This document shows, piece by piece, positions 30,991-32,588 of a stretch of DNA of 32,588 nucleotides (position 1 is its first letter; the number at the start of each line of letters is the position of its first letter). The position numbers and the translations under genes are program-made. The stretch spans positions 1 to 32,588 of the forward strand of contig SKJY01000222.1 in NCBI GenBank assembly GCA_007121775.1. Direction: 5' to 3'. The stretch is from Gemmatimonadota bacterium. GTDB lineage: Bacteria > Gemmatimonadota > Gemmatimonadetes > Longimicrobiales > Gaopeijiaceae. Under the pieces are notes generated by a model. It ran no database searches. It worked only from the letters and a program-made list of their open reading frames with translations, and was not told where the DNA came from.

Positions 30991-32588
30991 TCACCCATCC
31001 GGGATGAGAGTGTGCACCAGCCTGCGGAGGAACCCCGTCTCCAGTCGCCCATCCTCCACATCCCGACGGACGGCCTCCAGGAGTCGGAGGTACAGCTCCT
31101 CGGCTGTGAGGCGGGGGGTTGGATCCAGATACCCTTCTGTCTCGAGCCACTCCCTTAGCTGCTCGCTGCTGGACTGCCGCCAACGGGCCAGCTCACCTGC
31201 GTCCAGCCGTGCCATGAGTTCTGCCCCGTCGCCCCCGCACTCCGCCGCCAGCTCCACCACCCTGTCCAGGAACACATCGGACACGCCCTGGGCCCGGGAG
31301 AGCACTTCCCGGTTTACCGACCGGGCCCGACCGATGCGCCAGAGTTCGCTGGCCCGCTCCACCGCCCGGGCCCGGGCTCCCAGGAGCTCCAGCACCTCCG
31401 GACCAACGCCGCAATCTGCCAAGAACCCCGGGACGGCCTCACCCATCCGGAGCAGCCCGCCCCAGTGGTGGACTCCCTCGGTGAGGAGGCGGTGGAGGGT
31501 GGAGACGTCGTCCATGAGATGCCAGAGATGGAGTCCGTCAGCGGAAGGAGCCCACGGATCAACCCCCGGGAGGAGGCCCGCCTCGGCGAGACGCCTCCCG
31601 TACGTCTCCCGGTCATCCCCCAACGGAGCCGGGATGGTCCGGGTGGGCGGTCCCTCGAGCGTGGGGGGAAGTGTGGCGACCCGCTCCCGCCCACGGATCT
31701 CGTCCAGATCCAGGTGGCGGAAGGGTACGCCCGTGTCCTCAAGCCTCACCTTCCACTTGGCCACCTCACTGGGTTGGGCGGTGAAGCAGAAGACCTGCCG
31801 CCCCTGGCGGGCGATCTCCACCACCGTGTCCACGATCCGGGTGATGCGGTGGTCGTCGCTCGTGGCCAGTGCCTCATCCAGGAGGAGGGGGAGGGCGGCG
31901 GACTCCTCCTCCTCCACAAAGGCCAAGCGCACCGCCATGAGGGTCTGGATCCGCTCTCCTCCCGAGAGTTCGTCCAGGGACCGGAGAGGTCCATCGCCCC
32001 GCCGGACCCGGAACTCGGCTTCGCCGGACGATTCGTCCACCTCCAGGGCCAGCAGCCCCCGGGTGAATCGAGCCAGGAGGTGGGTGGCACGGCGCAGCAC
32101 GGCAGGGCGGGAACGCTCGCTCTCCTCGGCCCGGATGAACTCCAGGAGTTCGGCTCCTGCCACCTGCGCAGAGGCGCGAGCCAGCTCATCGGAGAGCGCC
32201 TCCAGAGCGGTGTCTCGATGGGCGAGGCGCTCCGACACTGTATGGCCGGAAGAGGCGTGCCCGACCTGGGCCCGGATGGATGAGATCTCTTCCATGAGCT
32301 CCTCTACGCGCTCTGCCTCCCGCCGGGCTGCCTCCTGTCGGTCCCGGATGTGGGCGAGGGCCGGGACGGTGTCCGGATCGGGCGACCCTGCTCGCTGGTG
32401 CAGTCCGTCCCGTCTCGCCCGGGTATTCATGAGCTCGGTCCTGAGCGTGTTCCACTGGCCGTGGCGGGAGAGTCGCTCCTTGAGGGCCGCCTCCTCGCCC
32501 TCGTCCAGGCCCAGCCCGGCCCAGAACGCTCCTTCCCGCTCCTTGAGCCCCCTGAGGGCGTCTTCCACCCCCCGGGCTCGGCGAGCAG
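30991..32588 (-). CDS. SMC/YhaN-like ATPase, C-terminal part, N-terminus off the window
   Basis: The frame is open to the right edge, and a GTG at 32568 is only an internal possible start. The visible part is at least 531 residues. Numbering from that GTG, about 1-160 is a coiled-coil arm (LKEREGAFW, RQEAARREAERVEEL, ALEALSDELARAS). Then come LARFTRGLLALEVD, the ABC signature LSGGERIQ (about 201-208), Walker B LPLLLDE (227-232), an ATSDDH D-loop and a CFTAQ H-loop-like turn. This resembles the C-terminal ATPase half of SbcC/Rad50/YhaN-type proteins. The Walker A half must lie beyond the window. A long C-terminal extension (about 280-525) is helical and ends in a possible helix-hairpin-helix region (GVGPEVLELL, SDVFLDRV). 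A nuclease partner such as SbcD/YhaO would be expected nearby but is not visible. Confidence 0.8.
   Translation of the reverse strand, partial: ARRARGVEDALRGLKEREGAFWAGLGLDEGEEAALKERLSRHGQWNTLRTELMNTRARRDGLHQRAGSPDPDTVPALAHIRDRQEAARREAERVEELMEEISSIRAQVGHASSGHTVSERLAHRDTALEALSDELARASAQVAGAELLEFIRAEESERSRPAVLRRATHLLARFTRGLLALEVDESSGEAEFRVRRGDGPLRSLDELSGGERIQTLMAVRLAFVEEEESAALPLLLDEALATSDDHRITRIVDTVVEIARQGRQVFCFTAQPSEVAKWKVRLEDTGVPFRHLDLDEIRGRERVATLPPTLEGPPTRTIPAPLGDDRETYGRRLAEAGLLPGVDPWAPSADGLHLWHLMDDVSTLHRLLTEGVHHWGGLLRMGEAVPGFLADCGVGPEVLELLGARARAVERASELWRIGRARSVNREVLSRAQGVSDVFLDRVVELAAECGGDGAELMARLDAGELARWRQSSSEQLREWLETEGYLDPTPRLTAEELYLRLLEAVRRDVEDGRLETGFLRRLVHTLIPDG

Noticed and set aside
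1..32588. tRNA, rRNA, CRISPR repeats, transposase or attachment sites
   Set aside because: I scanned intergenic gaps and found no cloverleaf-like segment, regular repeat array, transposase motif or terminal inverted repeats.

Overview
The window is GC-rich, densely coded bacterial chromosome with no plasmid, phage or insertion-sequence hallmark. A TonB-dependent SusC/SusD pair, many lipobox-bearing secreted hydrolases and the general style of the proteins suggest a Gram-negative heterotroph. Gemmatimonadota is my best guess and Acidobacteriota an alternative; this is inferred from protein style, not from a marker gene. No tRNA, rRNA or CRISPR array was seen.

Region 1 (1-5.3 kb) holds secreted enzymes. 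A lipoprotein M24 (Xaa-Pro-type) peptidase on the minus strand is cut by the left edge. It is followed by an FKBP-type prolyl isomerase lipoprotein and a secreted M14 zinc carboxypeptidase, one nucleotide apart on the plus strand, and by a membrane-anchored serine hydrolase (beta-lactamase/NylB fold) on the minus strand. Region 2 (5.4-12.4 kb, plus strand) has pyruvate phosphate dikinase, a tightly linked 632-residue protein of unknown function and a penicillin-acylase-family lipoprotein. Region 3 (12.4-21 kb, minus strand) has a susC-susD-S10 serine carboxypeptidase operon closed by a good hairpin terminator, then a large secreted M14-like protein in which the first zinc ligand appears to be lost. 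Region 4 (21.3-24 kb) has a small two-helix membrane protein divergent from an SLC13-type transporter with two RCK_C-like domains.

Region 5 (24-32.6 kb) is the most interesting part. A plus-strand pair encodes an XPB-like superfamily II helicase and a Bax1/DUF790 nuclease, joined by a TGATG stop/start overlap. Divergent from it, across about 270 bases, is a 964-residue protein with helical (TPR-like) repeats and a C-terminal DUF2325-like Rossmann domain. A proline dehydrogenase and the C-terminal part of an SMC/YhaN-like ATPase follow on the minus strand, the latter cut by the right edge. XPB-Bax1 is a known archaeal-type helicase-nuclease pair. Its divergent pairing with the DUF2325/TPR protein, and the nearby SMC-like ATPase, suggest a DNA-repair or defence module that has not, to my knowledge, been described in this form.

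Together, the secreted and periplasmic peptidases, the SusCD importer, the proline dehydrogenase and the gluconeogenic PPDK fit an organism that scavenges proteins and peptides as a carbon source. That link is inference from gene content.
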